A stretch of 64,000 nucleotides of DNA from DASVHS01 sp038244815 (GTDB lineage: Bacteria > Acidobacteriota > Thermoanaerobaculia > Gp7-AA8), in contig JBBRTB010000005.1 of the NCBI GenBank assembly GCA_038244815.1, positions 157,438 to 221,437 of the forward strand. Direction: 5' to 3'. Under the pieces are notes generated by a model. The model saw nothing but the letters and a program-made list of their open reading frames with translations. It was not told where the DNA came from and did no database searches. Every line of letters begins with the position of its first letter. Position 1 is the first letter of the stretch. Positions 43,157-52,254 of the stretch are shown here, piece by piece. The translations under genes were made by a program, and so were the position numbers.

Positions 43157-43803
43157 GTGCGCAATTCGCGGTGCCGGTCGATCCACCAGGCCCACAGCGG
43201 GAACAGCCACGCCGCCAGCCCGACCCAGCCGATGGCTTTCACGTCCGGCGGCGGAGGCCCCAGGAGATTTCCCACGTAGATCAGCAGCAGAAACAGGACC
43301 AGCGCGATCAGCGCGAACGTGCCGATGCGGTCCCGCGGCTTCGTCGTCCGCACGTACCAGAACACACCGGCCGCGAAAATCGTGAGCTCCACGGCCACCG
43401 TGCCGGGCACTGATCTCCACAGTCCGAGGCCGACCGTCTTCCCGCCGGGATAGAGCGGCAGGTCGGGGACGTGCACGATGAAGTCGAGAACCCAGTGGCT
43501 GAAGACGAGCAGTCCGGCGACGACCGCGCCGCGGCCGTAACGGGTGACGAGCCAGTAGACGAACCCGAACGCGACGCTCCAGGCCAGCGACATGAGCAGG
43601 CTGTGCGTCCACGGGTAGTCGTAGAAGTCGAGCACCAGAAACGGATTGCTTCCGCCGCGGATTCTCACGTGCTCGACGCCGAGGATGAGCAGGATGGGCC
43701 AGACCAGATCCAGCCAGTTCGCGGCCATCATCAGCGTGCCGAGCGAGGTGCGGCGCGCGGCGTCCTTTCCGGCGAAGGCGACTGCGTCGTGTCCGATGAG
43801 CAT
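43153..43803 (-). CDS. Multi-pass membrane protein (DUF457/YdjM-like)
   Basis: 216 aa with five or six hydrophobic segments. YPWTHSLLMSLAWS and FSHWVLDFIVH hold the His/Asp pattern seen in YdjM-type membrane-bound hydrolase-like proteins. Overlaps the lipid kinase by 4 nt, so the two are translated together and may act on membrane lipid. Function unknown. Confidence 0.65.
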   Translation of the reverse strand: MLIGHDAVAFAGKDAARRTSLGTLMMAANWLDLVWPILLILGVEHVRIRGGSNPFLVLDFYDYPWTHSLLMSLAWSVAFGFVYWLVTRYGRGAVVAGLLVFSHWVLDFIVHVPDLPLYPGGKTVGLGLWRSVPGTVAVELTIFAAGVFWYVRTTKPRDRIGTFALIALVLFLLLIYVGNLLGPPPPDVKAIGWVGLAAWLFPLWAWWIDRHRELRT

Positions 43804-43832
43804 ATGTTCCGGCCTGCCCCCAGGCCGATGGC

Positions 43833-44498
43833 CTAGGGCCTGATCATGATCTCCATCACGATCGGTTTTACACCATTAATCATGAACTGGATGCCGATCG
43901 CGCCCAGAAGCAGAGCCATGATCTTCGAGAATACGGCCCGGCCGCGGTCGCCAACGATGCGTGAGAGCGGAACGGCTGCAAGCAGAACGAGCCAGGAGGA
44001 GAGTCCGACCATGACGATGGCCATAATGATGGCGAGCTTCTGTTCGACGCCGCGATAGAGGTTCACGAGCACCATCACCGTGGTGATGGCTCCAGGCCCC
44101 GAGAGCATCGGAATCGCCAGCGGCACTACGGCGATCGATGCCGGCTCGATGGCCGCCTTCGCGACTTCGTGATCCTCGGCCCTGCGGTTGCCGCCGACAT
44201 CGAACGAGCGCCCGTCGTCGTCGACGAGCGTACGCATCGCGTTCGTGAGAAAGATGATCCCTCCCATGATCTGGAACGCCGGCACGGTGATTCCGAAGAA
44301 CTTGAAGACGTAGTTCCCGGCGAGCAGAAACAGGGTGAGTACGCCGACGCACGACAGCGACGCCACGAAGGCCACCCGCGCCCGCGTCTTCCAGGCTTCT
44401 CCGTCCGTCAGCATCATGAACGATGGGATCACCGCAAGCGGGTTGACCATCGTGATGAGCGCGGTAAAGGAGAGCAGAACGACATCGGACAGCGGCAT
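43833..44498 (-). CDS. marC: MarC family membrane protein
   Basis: 221 aa, six helices. MarC hallmarks: ITMVNPLAVIPSFM near the N-terminus, PLAIPMLSGPGAITTVMVL in the middle and GIQFMINGV near the C-terminus. The family was named from the mar locus but its transport substrate is unknown. Single gene, same strand as its neighbours. Confidence 0.9.
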   Translation of the reverse strand: MPLSDVVLLSFTALITMVNPLAVIPSFMMLTDGEAWKTRARVAFVASLSCVGVLTLFLLAGNYVFKFFGITVPAFQIMGGIIFLTNAMRTLVDDDGRSFDVGGNRRAEDHEVAKAAIEPASIAVVPLAIPMLSGPGAITTVMVLVNLYRGVEQKLAIIMAIVMVGLSSWLVLLAAVPLSRIVGDRGRAVFSKIMALLLGAIGIQFMINGVKPIVMEIMIRP

Positions 44499-44526
44499 GG
44501 GAGGGGAATTCTACTTGCGATAGGAT

Positions 44527-44585
44527 CCGCCGGCTGAAGCCGGCGGCTACACGGCGGCTACACGGCGGCTACACGGCGGCTACAC
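44527..44585. repeat. Palindrome plus four 11-bp tandem repeats at the end of addA
   Basis: CCGCCGGCT-GA-AGCCGGCGG (44527-44546) overlaps the first of four exact GGCGGCTACAC units (44542-44585). The last unit contains the addA stop codon (44580-44582, read on the minus strand). It may serve as transcript end for addA. Confidence 0.85.
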
Positions 44586-47500
44586 CTCGATCAGGCGATC
44601 GCTGTCGGAGTCGACGTACCAGAGGAGGCCGCCGCAGGAACGGCCGGTGATCCTTGCGAGCGCCTGGCAGTAGCGGGCCACCTGCTGGCGATCCCGCCCC
44701 AGCCGGTCCGTGTCGGGTGAGCCGCTCTTGTAGTCGACGACGAGCTCGCGGCCACTCTCTCGGATGACGCGATCGATGCGGCGCTCGACCACCTCCCCGC
44801 CGTCGTCCACGAAGCGCAAGGTCATCTCGCGCGCAACGGTCTCCCCTTCGATGATGCGATGGAACGCGCCAGAGCGGCGCAGAGTGGCCAGACGTCTGCG
44901 TACCGTCATGGCCGTGACATCGCCGGCTGCGCTCTCGGTGCAGGCGGCCCGCAGAACGGAGTCGAGGTCTTCAACGCCATCCCAAAGCTCGAGCACGCGG
45001 TGCAGGACGATGCCCGCGGCCCGTCCTTTGAGGGCGTAGGGCCGGCTCTCGGCCGGCCCGGCCCCGGCCAGAACCGGCCCTAAGTACGGCACGATGTCGC
45101 CGGTGGCCAGTTGCTGTTCCAGCGCGTCGTCGCGCAGGCGCCCCCGCCGGGACGCGTTCATCTCGCTGGTCTCGATCTCTTCGAAGGTGACCGACTGCAG
45201 GTCGAACGCGGCGCAGAGTGTGGCGAAGAATCCTTCCTTCTTCTGCGCCGGGTTGCAGACGAACACCACCTCGCTCCTGGCGCGCGTGACCGCGACGTAG
45301 AACAGCCGGCGCAGCTCGGCCTCGTCACGCTCCCTGCCCACGCTCTTCAACGTCGTCTGCGCGTTCGTGAAACGGAACTGCGCGGACAGCGTCTGGGCCT
45401 GGCCGGTTACGACCAGGCTGCGCGGCTCTTCGACCGCGAAGATATGCATGGAATCGTTGCCGCCGGAAGGAAAGGAGAGATCGGGAAGGATCACCGTGTC
45501 GAACTCCAGGCCCTTTGCCGCGTGTACGGAGAGGATGCGCACGGCCATCGTGTCGTCGTCGGCGAGACTCGGCTCCATTTCGTCGGGCTCGTTGCGGCGG
45601 CGGCCGATCTCGGCGACGAACTGCCCGACCGATCCGGCAGCCTTCTGGTCGAACGTGAAGGCGATGGCACGCAGATGCTCGAGATGCCGCAGGGAGCGCC
45701 GATGATCGGCGGACATCGCGTAAACCGCTTCGATGCCGCTCGACTCGACGACGAGATCGATCGTGCCGGTGACGCTGAGGTGCCTGGCCTCCTTCCGATA
45801 GCGATCGAGGAGCGAGGTGTAGCGCGCCCAGGCCGGGTGGCCGGCGATGACTCCCTCCGCGATCTCCTCGTCGGTGAGGGCGAAGTAGGGCGTGCGCGCC
45901 GCGGAGATCTCGGCGCCGCGATCGAACGGATAGGCGATCGCTCGCAGGACCGCCAGCAGATCGACTGGCGCCCGGCGGTCCAGGAACGCGCGCGTGGGCG
46001 GCAGGACGTAGTCGATTCCGTAGCGGTCGAACGTATCGAGATAGTCGTCGAGCTTCGAGAGCCGCCGGAAGAGAATCGCGTAGCGATTCAGCTCCCCGCC
46101 GCGCGCCAGAATCCATTCGGCGATCTTTTCCGCTTCTGCCATGTAGCGATTGCCTGCGGCCGGAACCTGCAGGAACGTGATGGGTGGCCGGTCCGAGGTC
46201 CGCGGCCCGAGGCCCGAGGCCAGCTCGTGGTAGACGGGACGAAAGACGTTCTCGTCGGACACGGCATTCGCGAACACGCGGTTGAACATGGCGTTGAAAG
46301 CCGCCACGAGGTCGGGATCGCTCCGGTACTGCTCGGTCAGGCGCCGCGGTTCGGCGCCGTTGGCGATCAGCTCGCCGGAGAATCGCTGATAGGTTTCCGG
46401 ATCGGCGCGGCGGAATCCGTAGATCGACTGCTTGGGATCGCCGACGATGAGCGTCCGTCCCTCCATCCACGCGCCGGAGCGGTCGCGCGCCAGACGGCCG
46501 ATGATGCGGGCCTGCGTGCGATCGGTGTCCTGGAACTCGTCGACGAACACGTAGTCGAACTGCTGCCGCACGCGCTCGGCGATCTGTTCGTCGTCGAGGA
46601 GCGCGGCAGTTCGGAGGAGCAGGTCGTCGAAGTCGGCCACGCCCATCAGGCGTTTCTCATCGTCGGTGAACGCCACGAAGCGCCTCGTCAATTCGATGAG
46701 AGCCAGCGCGGCGCGATGACTGACCAGGGCGTCGTAGATGGATTCGCCCTTCTTGCCGTTTCCTCCGCGCAGAGTCTTCAGCGCGTTCCTGACCGAGGCT
46801 TCTTTCGTGGCGTTGAGATCGATCGACCGGATCTCCTGCGCCACCGGCGCGAAGTACTCGATCCAGGCGTCGATCGATGCGGGAGGGAGATCGGCACGCT
46901 GCACGTAATCGGTCAGCCTGTCCATGTAGCGACCGGCTTCAGCCGGTCGTTCACCGCCCGTGACCGGCCGCACACTGCGCTGCAGCTCCACGACGGCGTC
47001 TGTGATCGGTTTCTCGATCTCGTCGATGCCGCCGGCCGTGTACGTCGTGTCGTCGAGCAGATCGCGCCGCGCCGCCAGCGAGAACACCAGGTCGCGAATG
47101 CGGAAGAGGTATCCGGCATGCGCGAGCAGCGCTTCCCACTGGCCGAGGATGCCAGCGTCGTTGGCGACGCGCGTCTCGTGGTCGGCCCACTTGTCGTAGA
47201 GCTCGCCGAGCAGCAGCGAGCGTTCGAAGCCTTCGATGATCCGGAACTGCGGATCGAGTCCCGCCTCGATCGGGAACATGCGCAACAGAGACTGGCAGAA
47301 CGAGTGGATGGTCTGCGAGCGCAATCCGTCGACGCGGGCCAGCTGCTTGCGGCAGGTCTGGCGGTACTGCTGGCGTTGTCCGTCCGGCACGCGGAAGATC
47401 GGACGCGGCGACGACGCCGGCCAGACCACGGAGGGAACGCCGCTTTCGAACTGGGCATCGATCTCGGTGAGGGCCTGATGGATGCGGTCGGCGATCTCGC

Positions 47501-47705
47501 CGGCCGCTTTCTCCGTGAACGTCATCAGAACGATGCGCTCGGGCATGAGATCGTCGTTCCCCAGGAGGAGGTCGAGGACCTCACCGACGATGGCGGTGGT
47601 CTTGCCGGTCCCGGCGCCGGCTTCGATGACCACGTTCCGCCGTCGCGTCGAGCCCGACCCACCGCGGGCGAAGCGGAACAGCGGCTGCTGCAGGGATGAG
47701 CTCAT
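44580..47705 (-). CDS. addA: UvrD/RecB-type helicase-nuclease (AddA-like)
   Basis: 1041 aa from ATG 47705 (MSSSLQQP), overlapping the addB stop by 4 nt. Helicase motifs: Walker A EAGAGTGKTTAIV, FVDEFQDTDRTQ, VGDPKQSIYGFR, LTEQYRSDPDLV, VHAAKGLEFD and VAVTRARS. The C-terminal nuclease has VVDYKSGSPDTD then QVARYCQAL. With AddB it processes double-strand breaks for recombination. In-frame repeat-derived inserts are visible: ASGLGPRTSD (46191-46222), ERPAEAGRY (palindrome 46931-46948) and a Gly/Pro/Ala stretch from GGCCGG repeats near 45045-45078. Confidence 0.88.
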   Translation of the reverse strand: MSSSLQQPLFRFARGGSGSTRRRNVVIEAGAGTGKTTAIVGEVLDLLLGNDDLMPERIVLMTFTEKAAGEIADRIHQALTEIDAQFESGVPSVVWPASSPRPIFRVPDGQRQQYRQTCRKQLARVDGLRSQTIHSFCQSLLRMFPIEAGLDPQFRIIEGFERSLLLGELYDKWADHETRVANDAGILGQWEALLAHAGYLFRIRDLVFSLAARRDLLDDTTYTAGGIDEIEKPITDAVVELQRSVRPVTGGERPAEAGRYMDRLTDYVQRADLPPASIDAWIEYFAPVAQEIRSIDLNATKEASVRNALKTLRGGNGKKGESIYDALVSHRAALALIELTRRFVAFTDDEKRLMGVADFDDLLLRTAALLDDEQIAERVRQQFDYVFVDEFQDTDRTQARIIGRLARDRSGAWMEGRTLIVGDPKQSIYGFRRADPETYQRFSGELIANGAEPRRLTEQYRSDPDLVAAFNAMFNRVFANAVSDENVFRPVYHELASGLGPRTSDRPPITFLQVPAAGNRYMAEAEKIAEWILARGGELNRYAILFRRLSKLDDYLDTFDRYGIDYVLPPTRAFLDRRAPVDLLAVLRAIAYPFDRGAEISAARTPYFALTDEEIAEGVIAGHPAWARYTSLLDRYRKEARHLSVTGTIDLVVESSGIEAVYAMSADHRRSLRHLEHLRAIAFTFDQKAAGSVGQFVAEIGRRRNEPDEMEPSLADDDTMAVRILSVHAAKGLEFDTVILPDLSFPSGGNDSMHIFAVEEPRSLVVTGQAQTLSAQFRFTNAQTTLKSVGRERDEAELRRLFYVAVTRARSEVVFVCNPAQKKEGFFATLCAAFDLQSVTFEEIETSEMNASRRGRLRDDALEQQLATGDIVPYLGPVLAGAGPAESRPYALKGRAAGIVLHRVLELWDGVEDLDSVLRAACTESAAGDVTAMTVRRRLATLRRSGAFHRIIEGETVAREMTLRFVDDGGEVVERRIDRVIRESGRELVVDYKSGSPDTDRLGRDRQQVARYCQALARITGRSCGGLLWYVDSDSDRLIEV
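46931..46948. repeat. GACCGGCT-TC-AGCCGGTC palindrome inside addA
   Basis: Perfect 8-bp arms, preceded by TGTAGC as at 11416-11435. It is translated in frame as part of ERPAEAGRY, an example of a dispersed palindrome inserted in a coding gene. Confidence 0.75.
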
Positions 47706-50521
47706 GAGCCGGACTCCGCGAACAGCGCACGGGGCTCGCTGACGCGCAACACGATGCGCTTCTCCTCGGCGTCGTGCCGCGTGCGGCAGGAATGGTTCAC
47801 GGGGCAGTACTTGCACGCGTTGTAGTCGCTGTCCTTCTCATTGGGAAACGCCGGGAAGTCGCCCAGCCGGATGGCCGAGACGAAGAGAGCGAGCGTCTCC
47901 CGCAGGCGCACCTCTTTTTCGGCGAGCTGGAACGAGAAGTCCGCAATCTTTCCCGTCCCGGCAATCGGCTTGATGGCGCCGGACAGCTCGGGACTCGGGT
48001 CTCGGGCCTCGGGCCCCGGTTGGGAAGCCAGAGCATAAAGCGCTAATTGCAGGCGGACGCCGCGGTCGATCTTTTCTGCGAGCTTCACGTGGCGCAGCGC
48101 TTTGCCGGACTTGTAGTCGACGATGCGGATGCGGCCGGTGCCCTCGTCGATGCGGTCGATCTTTCCTTCGATGCGCAGGAGAGTGCCGTCGATATCCAGC
48201 ACGAAGGGGCTGAAGCGGTGCTCGAACCGCCGCGGCATCAGCTCCTGCTCGTCGAGATCGGCGAGGTCGAGGGCGATGAATCGCCGCAACACCCGGCGCG
48301 TGGCCTGGTGTTCGATGCCGCGCACGGGAGCGTTGAACGGCGGCAGCTTCTCTTCGAGCGCGTCGAACTCTTCGTCGATGATGCGGTCCAGCGTCTCCAC
48401 GAGTCGCTGCGGAAGGATCGGCAGCATGGACATGGCGTCGCGAATCTCGTTCTCCTGGAGCGCTCCGTAGAAGCGCTCCAGGATGCGGTGATCGACGCTG
48501 CCCTTCTCGCGGTGATCGATCTGCATCTGCATTTCCGGATCAGCGAGATCACGGACGCCCAGGAGATGTTTGAGGAGAAATTTCTGAGGACACTCGCCGA
48601 AGTCTTCGAGGTGCGTGGGCGAGATCGACTGCAGCGCGGCCAATGCCCGTTCGCGCAGGACGGGGCTGCGGATGTAGCCGTCGAACACGCTCCGCGTTCC
48701 GCTCCGTGACAGAAGCTGGAGTTGCCGGTGAGCGGCCGGCGGCGGAACCACGTTCGTGGCCGGAGGCAGCGGGCCGGCGCTGACCGGCCAGGGGCGCAGA
48801 AAACTCGATCGCCTGAGCGGCTTGCCGAATCCGTCGCTCGCTGCGAACGAGAGCTCGACGTTCGCTCCCGCTCTGCACATCAAGCCGAACAGGAACCGTT
48901 CCTCGGCTCGCCCGTCGCCGATCTCGCGGACGCCCAGCGCCCTGCGGTCGGCGTCGACGAGCAGCGGATCTTCCACCCGCCGTTGCGGCAGCACATCCTC
49001 CTGCATGCGAAACGCGAAGAGGTGCTCGAAGGAGCGCCCGCGCAGCCGCATCACGTCACCCAGCCATACAGTCCTCGGGCCTCGGGAATCGGGCGGCGGT
49101 TGCTGCTCGGCGGATTCGATGGTGTCGAGCAGCGAGCTGGCGTCGAAGGGACGTTTCCATACATCGGCGCGCTGGAAAAGTGCGGCCATCGTTTCCAGTT
49201 CTTCGAGCGCGGCGGCGTCGGTGCCGGTCTCCACTCGGAAGCGTTCGATGATGCCGGGCAGCCAGGACGAGTCGATGCGTCCGGTCAGCGACTCGAGCTC
49301 GTCGACGACGCTGATGTAGTCGTCGATGACCGGGGAGCGGAACGTGCGCTGGCGCAGGTCGGCGGACCTTCCTCCGGCCACGGAGGCGCGGCGGGTCTCG
49401 TAATCGACTTTGTCGGCGTTGATGCGCGTCTCCAGGCGGATCCCGCTGCGTGCGATCTCCAGCACGTCGGCACGCGCGAAGTTGCGCTCCTGCAGTCTGA
49501 GAAGGAGCACGACGGCCCGGCCGAACCGGTGGCCGGTCAGCGGTGCGGGGGCGGACTCGCTGACCGCGAAGCCATGCGCTGCCGCGAAGCGCTGGAAGAG
49601 CGCGGCATCGTAGGGATCGACCGATCGCGCGACGATACCGATCGACGAGGGAGGTGATCCTGACCGAAGAAGATCTGCGACGCGCGCGCAGATGTCACGG
49701 ACCTCATCCTCGCGGGTGGGCGCGCACGTCACGTTGAACGATGCGTCTTTGACTTTGAGAACCGAGGACCGAGGACCGAGGACCGAGGACGTAAAGGCGC
49801 GAAGGAAGGGCTGAGCGAACGCGGCGGACGCAGCGTCGTCGCCGTCGACGGGAACGAGCACCGCGGCCATTCGCTCTACCTGTTGTAGAGCACCGAGAAG
49901 AGCCATCTGCGCGCCGGTGGCATCGTAGAAGCCGGCCAGGATCTGCGGCCGGACCACCGCGCCGCTCCTCAGGAGATCCACGGCGCGCGCGAGCAGGTCG
50001 GCGGGATCGATCGCCCCGAGCGTGGCGATCAGCTTCTCGTACAACTGCCAGGCCCGGAGCGCCAGCTTGATGCGCTCGCGGTTGCGAAGCGATCGCATCG
50101 CGGTGACCCGGCGCGAGAGGTCCGCGATGGTGATTCCGCTGTCGCGTACGTCGCGATAGGAGCGCTCCAGCATCGCCGCTGCGCCGCGTGTCGAGGTCAG
50201 CGGGTCGTCCAGGGAGCGAGTGGCCGTGCGCATGGCCAGCCTGCGCTCCTGTTCGCTGGCCACGCGCGGGAACTCTCCCGCGGCGTTCACGATCCGGCGC
50301 GCCAGCGTCTCGAGGGTCTGCAGCTGCAGGCCGGCGATCCCAGCGGGGAGCCGGCCCAGGACCGCCCCGGCGATCGAGCGGGCCATTCCATTCGACGCCA
50401 CGATCACCTCTTCGCTCCATGGGGCGAGCGGATCGCTGCCGTTGCGCTCGGCGGCAAGGCGCTCGGCCACAGTGGCGGCAATCACGTTGTAGGGAGCCAG
50501 CGTGAGGAGGGGCAACGTCAT
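47702..50521 (-). CDS. addB: PD-(D/E)XK nuclease / helicase-like subunit (AddB-like)
   Basis: 939 aa. The N-terminal part is an inactivated helicase-like fold; the C-terminal part is a Cas4/RecB nuclease with a probable Fe-S cluster (ECPQKF early Cys, then CKYCPVNHSC) and catalytic VDYKSGKAL. This layout is diagnostic of AddB-type partners. It precedes addA with a 4-nt overlap, the usual order. Three heptamer-derived inserts interrupt it: SSVLGPRSSVL (49760-49790), SRGPRT (49070-49092) and SQPGPEARDPSPEL (47987-48020). Confidence 0.85.
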   Translation of the reverse strand: MTLPLLTLAPYNVIAATVAERLAAERNGSDPLAPWSEEVIVASNGMARSIAGAVLGRLPAGIAGLQLQTLETLARRIVNAAGEFPRVASEQERRLAMRTATRSLDDPLTSTRGAAAMLERSYRDVRDSGITIADLSRRVTAMRSLRNRERIKLALRAWQLYEKLIATLGAIDPADLLARAVDLLRSGAVVRPQILAGFYDATGAQMALLGALQQVERMAAVLVPVDGDDAASAAFAQPFLRAFTSSVLGPRSSVLKVKDASFNVTCAPTREDEVRDICARVADLLRSGSPPSSIGIVARSVDPYDAALFQRFAAAHGFAVSESAPAPLTGHRFGRAVVLLLRLQERNFARADVLEIARSGIRLETRINADKVDYETRRASVAGGRSADLRQRTFRSPVIDDYISVVDELESLTGRIDSSWLPGIIERFRVETGTDAAALEELETMAALFQRADVWKRPFDASSLLDTIESAEQQPPPDSRGPRTVWLGDVMRLRGRSFEHLFAFRMQEDVLPQRRVEDPLLVDADRRALGVREIGDGRAEERFLFGLMCRAGANVELSFAASDGFGKPLRRSSFLRPWPVSAGPLPPATNVVPPPAAHRQLQLLSRSGTRSVFDGYIRSPVLRERALAALQSISPTHLEDFGECPQKFLLKHLLGVRDLADPEMQMQIDHREKGSVDHRILERFYGALQENEIRDAMSMLPILPQRLVETLDRIIDEEFDALEEKLPPFNAPVRGIEHQATRRVLRRFIALDLADLDEQELMPRRFEHRFSPFVLDIDGTLLRIEGKIDRIDEGTGRIRIVDYKSGKALRHVKLAEKIDRGVRLQLALYALASQPGPEARDPSPELSGAIKPIAGTGKIADFSFQLAEKEVRLRETLALFVSAIRLGDFPAFPNEKDSDYNACKYCPVNHSCRTRHDAEEKRIVLRVSEPRALFAESGS
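49760..49790. repeat. GGACCGA heptamer array inside addB
   Basis: Four near-perfect units (ACCGAGG register) read in frame on the minus strand as SSVLGPRSSVL. Same family as 41620-41641. Confidence 0.85.
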
Positions 50522-50599
50522 CAGTTATTACGCGAAATTCTACAGGAGGACGACCTAGCACGATTCTGGCTAAGGCAGCCTCGCAGATAATGCGAACGG

Positions 50600-51073
50600 A
50601 TGGGAAAGCGCGAAGTCCACATCGTGGCCGTCCCGAAATGGGTCACTATCGGGCTGCTGGTCCTCGTCTCCGCGGCGATGGTGAGCCTGTTGTTCTATCT
50701 CTCGGGCAAGACCTACGCGGACGGACGGGAACCGCTGCGCGATCTGCTCCTGCGGGCCATGCAGCGCGGCCCGATCTCGCCCAATGCCGTTCTCGCCTCC
50801 GTCATGCCGGCGATCGCAAACGTCCTGTTCTTCGTTCCCTGGGGATTTGTGATGTTTCTGGTGCTCGACAAGCCGGAGCGCAGCCGCGGCCGCACCTACC
50901 TCGTCACGCTCGTGATCGGGGCCCTGTTCGCCGCGGCCCTGGAAGTGTGGCAGACCTTTCTTCCCACGCGGGTTCTCGCTGCTCCGGACGCCATCGCCGA
51001 TGCCTGCGGAGTGTTGGCGGGCGCCGTGGCCGGACATCTCCGCAAACGCATACGCATCCAGTTCGACTATTGA
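50600..51073 (+). CDS. VanZ-like membrane protein
   Basis: 157 aa, four membrane helices. VanZ-family pattern: VMPAIANVLFFVPWGFVMF, then LVIGALFAAALEVWQTFLPTR and the final PDAIADACGVLAGAVAG. VanZ itself modestly affects teicoplanin resistance; most homologues are of unknown role. It is divergent from addB across a 78-nt gap and is followed after 7 nt by a receiver gene. Confidence 0.8.
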   Translation: MGKREVHIVAVPKWVTIGLLVLVSAAMVSLLFYLSGKTYADGREPLRDLLLRAMQRGPISPNAVLASVMPAIANVLFFVPWGFVMFLVLDKPERSRGRTYLVTLVIGALFAAALEVWQTFLPTRVLAAPDAIADACGVLAGAVAGHLRKRIRIQFDY

Positions 51074-51080
51074 GGCGATC

Positions 51081-51452
51081 GTGATCCTGGTGGTGGAAGA
51101 TGATCCGCAGGTGGCGCGGCTGATCGCGCTCGTGCTGCAGCGCCACGGGTATCCGTCGAAGGTCGTGGCGGATGGCCACAGCGCTCTCCGCGAGGCCAAG
51201 GCGGAGAGCCCGTCGATGATCTTCGCCGATCTCACGATCAAGGGAATGAACGGCGGGCAACTGTGTCAGTTGTTGAAAACGGAGCCTGGGACGAGAGAGA
51301 TCCCTTACATCGTGGTCTCCGGCGATCGCGATATCGCCGAAAAAGCGAGACAATGCGGCGCCGACGACTACATGGGCAAACCTTTTGAATTCGAGGATCT
51401 CATCCGTCTCGTCAAAAAATATGCAAGAGCTGAAAGCCGAAAAACCGACTGA
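51081..51452 (+). CDS. Single-domain response regulator
   Basis: 123 aa from GTG 51081 (VILVVEDDPQVARL). Acidic pair in VVEDD. The phospho-acceptor strand reads IFADLTIKGMNG, with Asp. Ser/Thr in IVVSGDRD and Lys in YMGKPFE complete the site. No output domain. An open frame upstream overlaps the VanZ gene and is rejected. Its kinase is unknown. Confidence 0.85.
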   Translation: MILVVEDDPQVARLIALVLQRHGYPSKVVADGHSALREAKAESPSMIFADLTIKGMNGGQLCQLLKTEPGTREIPYIVVSGDRDIAEKARQCGADDYMGKPFEFEDLIRLVKKYARAESRKTD

Positions 51453-52095
51453 GTCGCCTGCCGGCAGCGACCCCGTGACCCGCCTGATGCAGCGCCTCCG
51501 GGAGGAGGGGTTTCACAGCGACCAGAACGACGAGGACTTCGCCCAGTACGGCGAGGTGATCTTCACGCGGCCGGAGAAGATCTCCGTCGTCCGCGGCGAG
51601 ACCATCTTCATCTTTACGCGCGTGCCGGAAGTCAACGAGCGCGTGCTGCGGCAGACCTCCGCGTCGATCGTCAACACGTACCGCGCCAAGAGCGCCGGGC
51701 AGAAAGCGCTCTCGGTTCTGCAGTCGACCACGGTCTACCACTGCCTGGTGGCCACGAGCGATCAGCCACACAACGAATCGCTCAACGGATTCATCACCCG
51801 CAGCGGCGGAGCGACGGTCATTCCGGTCCTGATCGTTCCCGACATCAACCAGGTGCTCTATCCGAATCTCGAGGAGAAAATCGGCTCTTACCGTCCTCGT
51901 GTCGAATACCTCCAGTACCTTCTCGGCGAACGACGCGAAAGCGTGAACATGCACCGCCAGACCGTCCAGGCGTTCTGGATCGCCGTGGCCGTGGTGGTGC
52001 TGATCCTCGCAGCGATCGCGCTGTCGGTCGCCCGCCCCTCGCTGGGAGGCGGCGGAACGGCGACCGCGGGCACGGCGGTGCAGTCGACGCAGTAG
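51421..52095 (+). CDS. Tail-anchored protein of unknown function
   Basis: 224 aa from ATG 51421, overlapping the receiver gene by 32 nt. The soluble part (about residues 25-175) is mixed alpha/beta (YGEVIFTRPEKISVVRG, VYHCLVATSDQ, GATVIPVLIVPDINQV); a single membrane helix (VAVVVLILAAIALSVA) lies near the C-terminus, followed by a Gly/Thr-rich tail. No family recognised. Overlap suggests function with the receiver. Confidence 0.65.
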   Translation: MQELKAEKPTESPAGSDPVTRLMQRLREEGFHSDQNDEDFAQYGEVIFTRPEKISVVRGETIFIFTRVPEVNERVLRQTSASIVNTYRAKSAGQKALSVLQSTTVYHCLVATSDQPHNESLNGFITRSGGATVIPVLIVPDINQVLYPNLEEKIGSYRPRVEYLQYLLGERRESVNMHRQTVQAFWIAVAVVVLILAAIALSVARPSLGGGGTATAGTAVQSTQ

Positions 52096-52102
52096 GCGGT
52101 AT

Positions 52103-52225
52103 TCGGTGCTGGGTGCTCGGTGCTCGGTGTTCGATTAGGTCCTGGGTCGCCGGTCACGGGTCGCGGGGCCTCTTTGCAGCCCCGCGACCCGCGACCCGCG
52201 ACCTGCGACCCGCGACCTGCGACCG
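52103..52225. repeat. TGCTCGG array and inverted CGGGTCG/CGACCCG arrays
   Basis: 52103-52133 is a TGCTCGG heptamer array. 52143-52170 (GGGTCGC units) pairs with 52178-52225 (GCGACCC / GCGACCT heptamers) around CTCTTTGCA, forming a strong hairpin. The 159-nt gap before the AAA+ gene contains little else. Confidence 0.85.
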
Positions 52226-52254
52226 CGAAGCCACACCCACGATAGACTCCCGCC

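Noticed and set aside
45111..47699. 862-aa + strand ORF opposite addA
   Set aside because: No recognisable domain, shadow composition; helicase motifs are all in the minus-strand frame.
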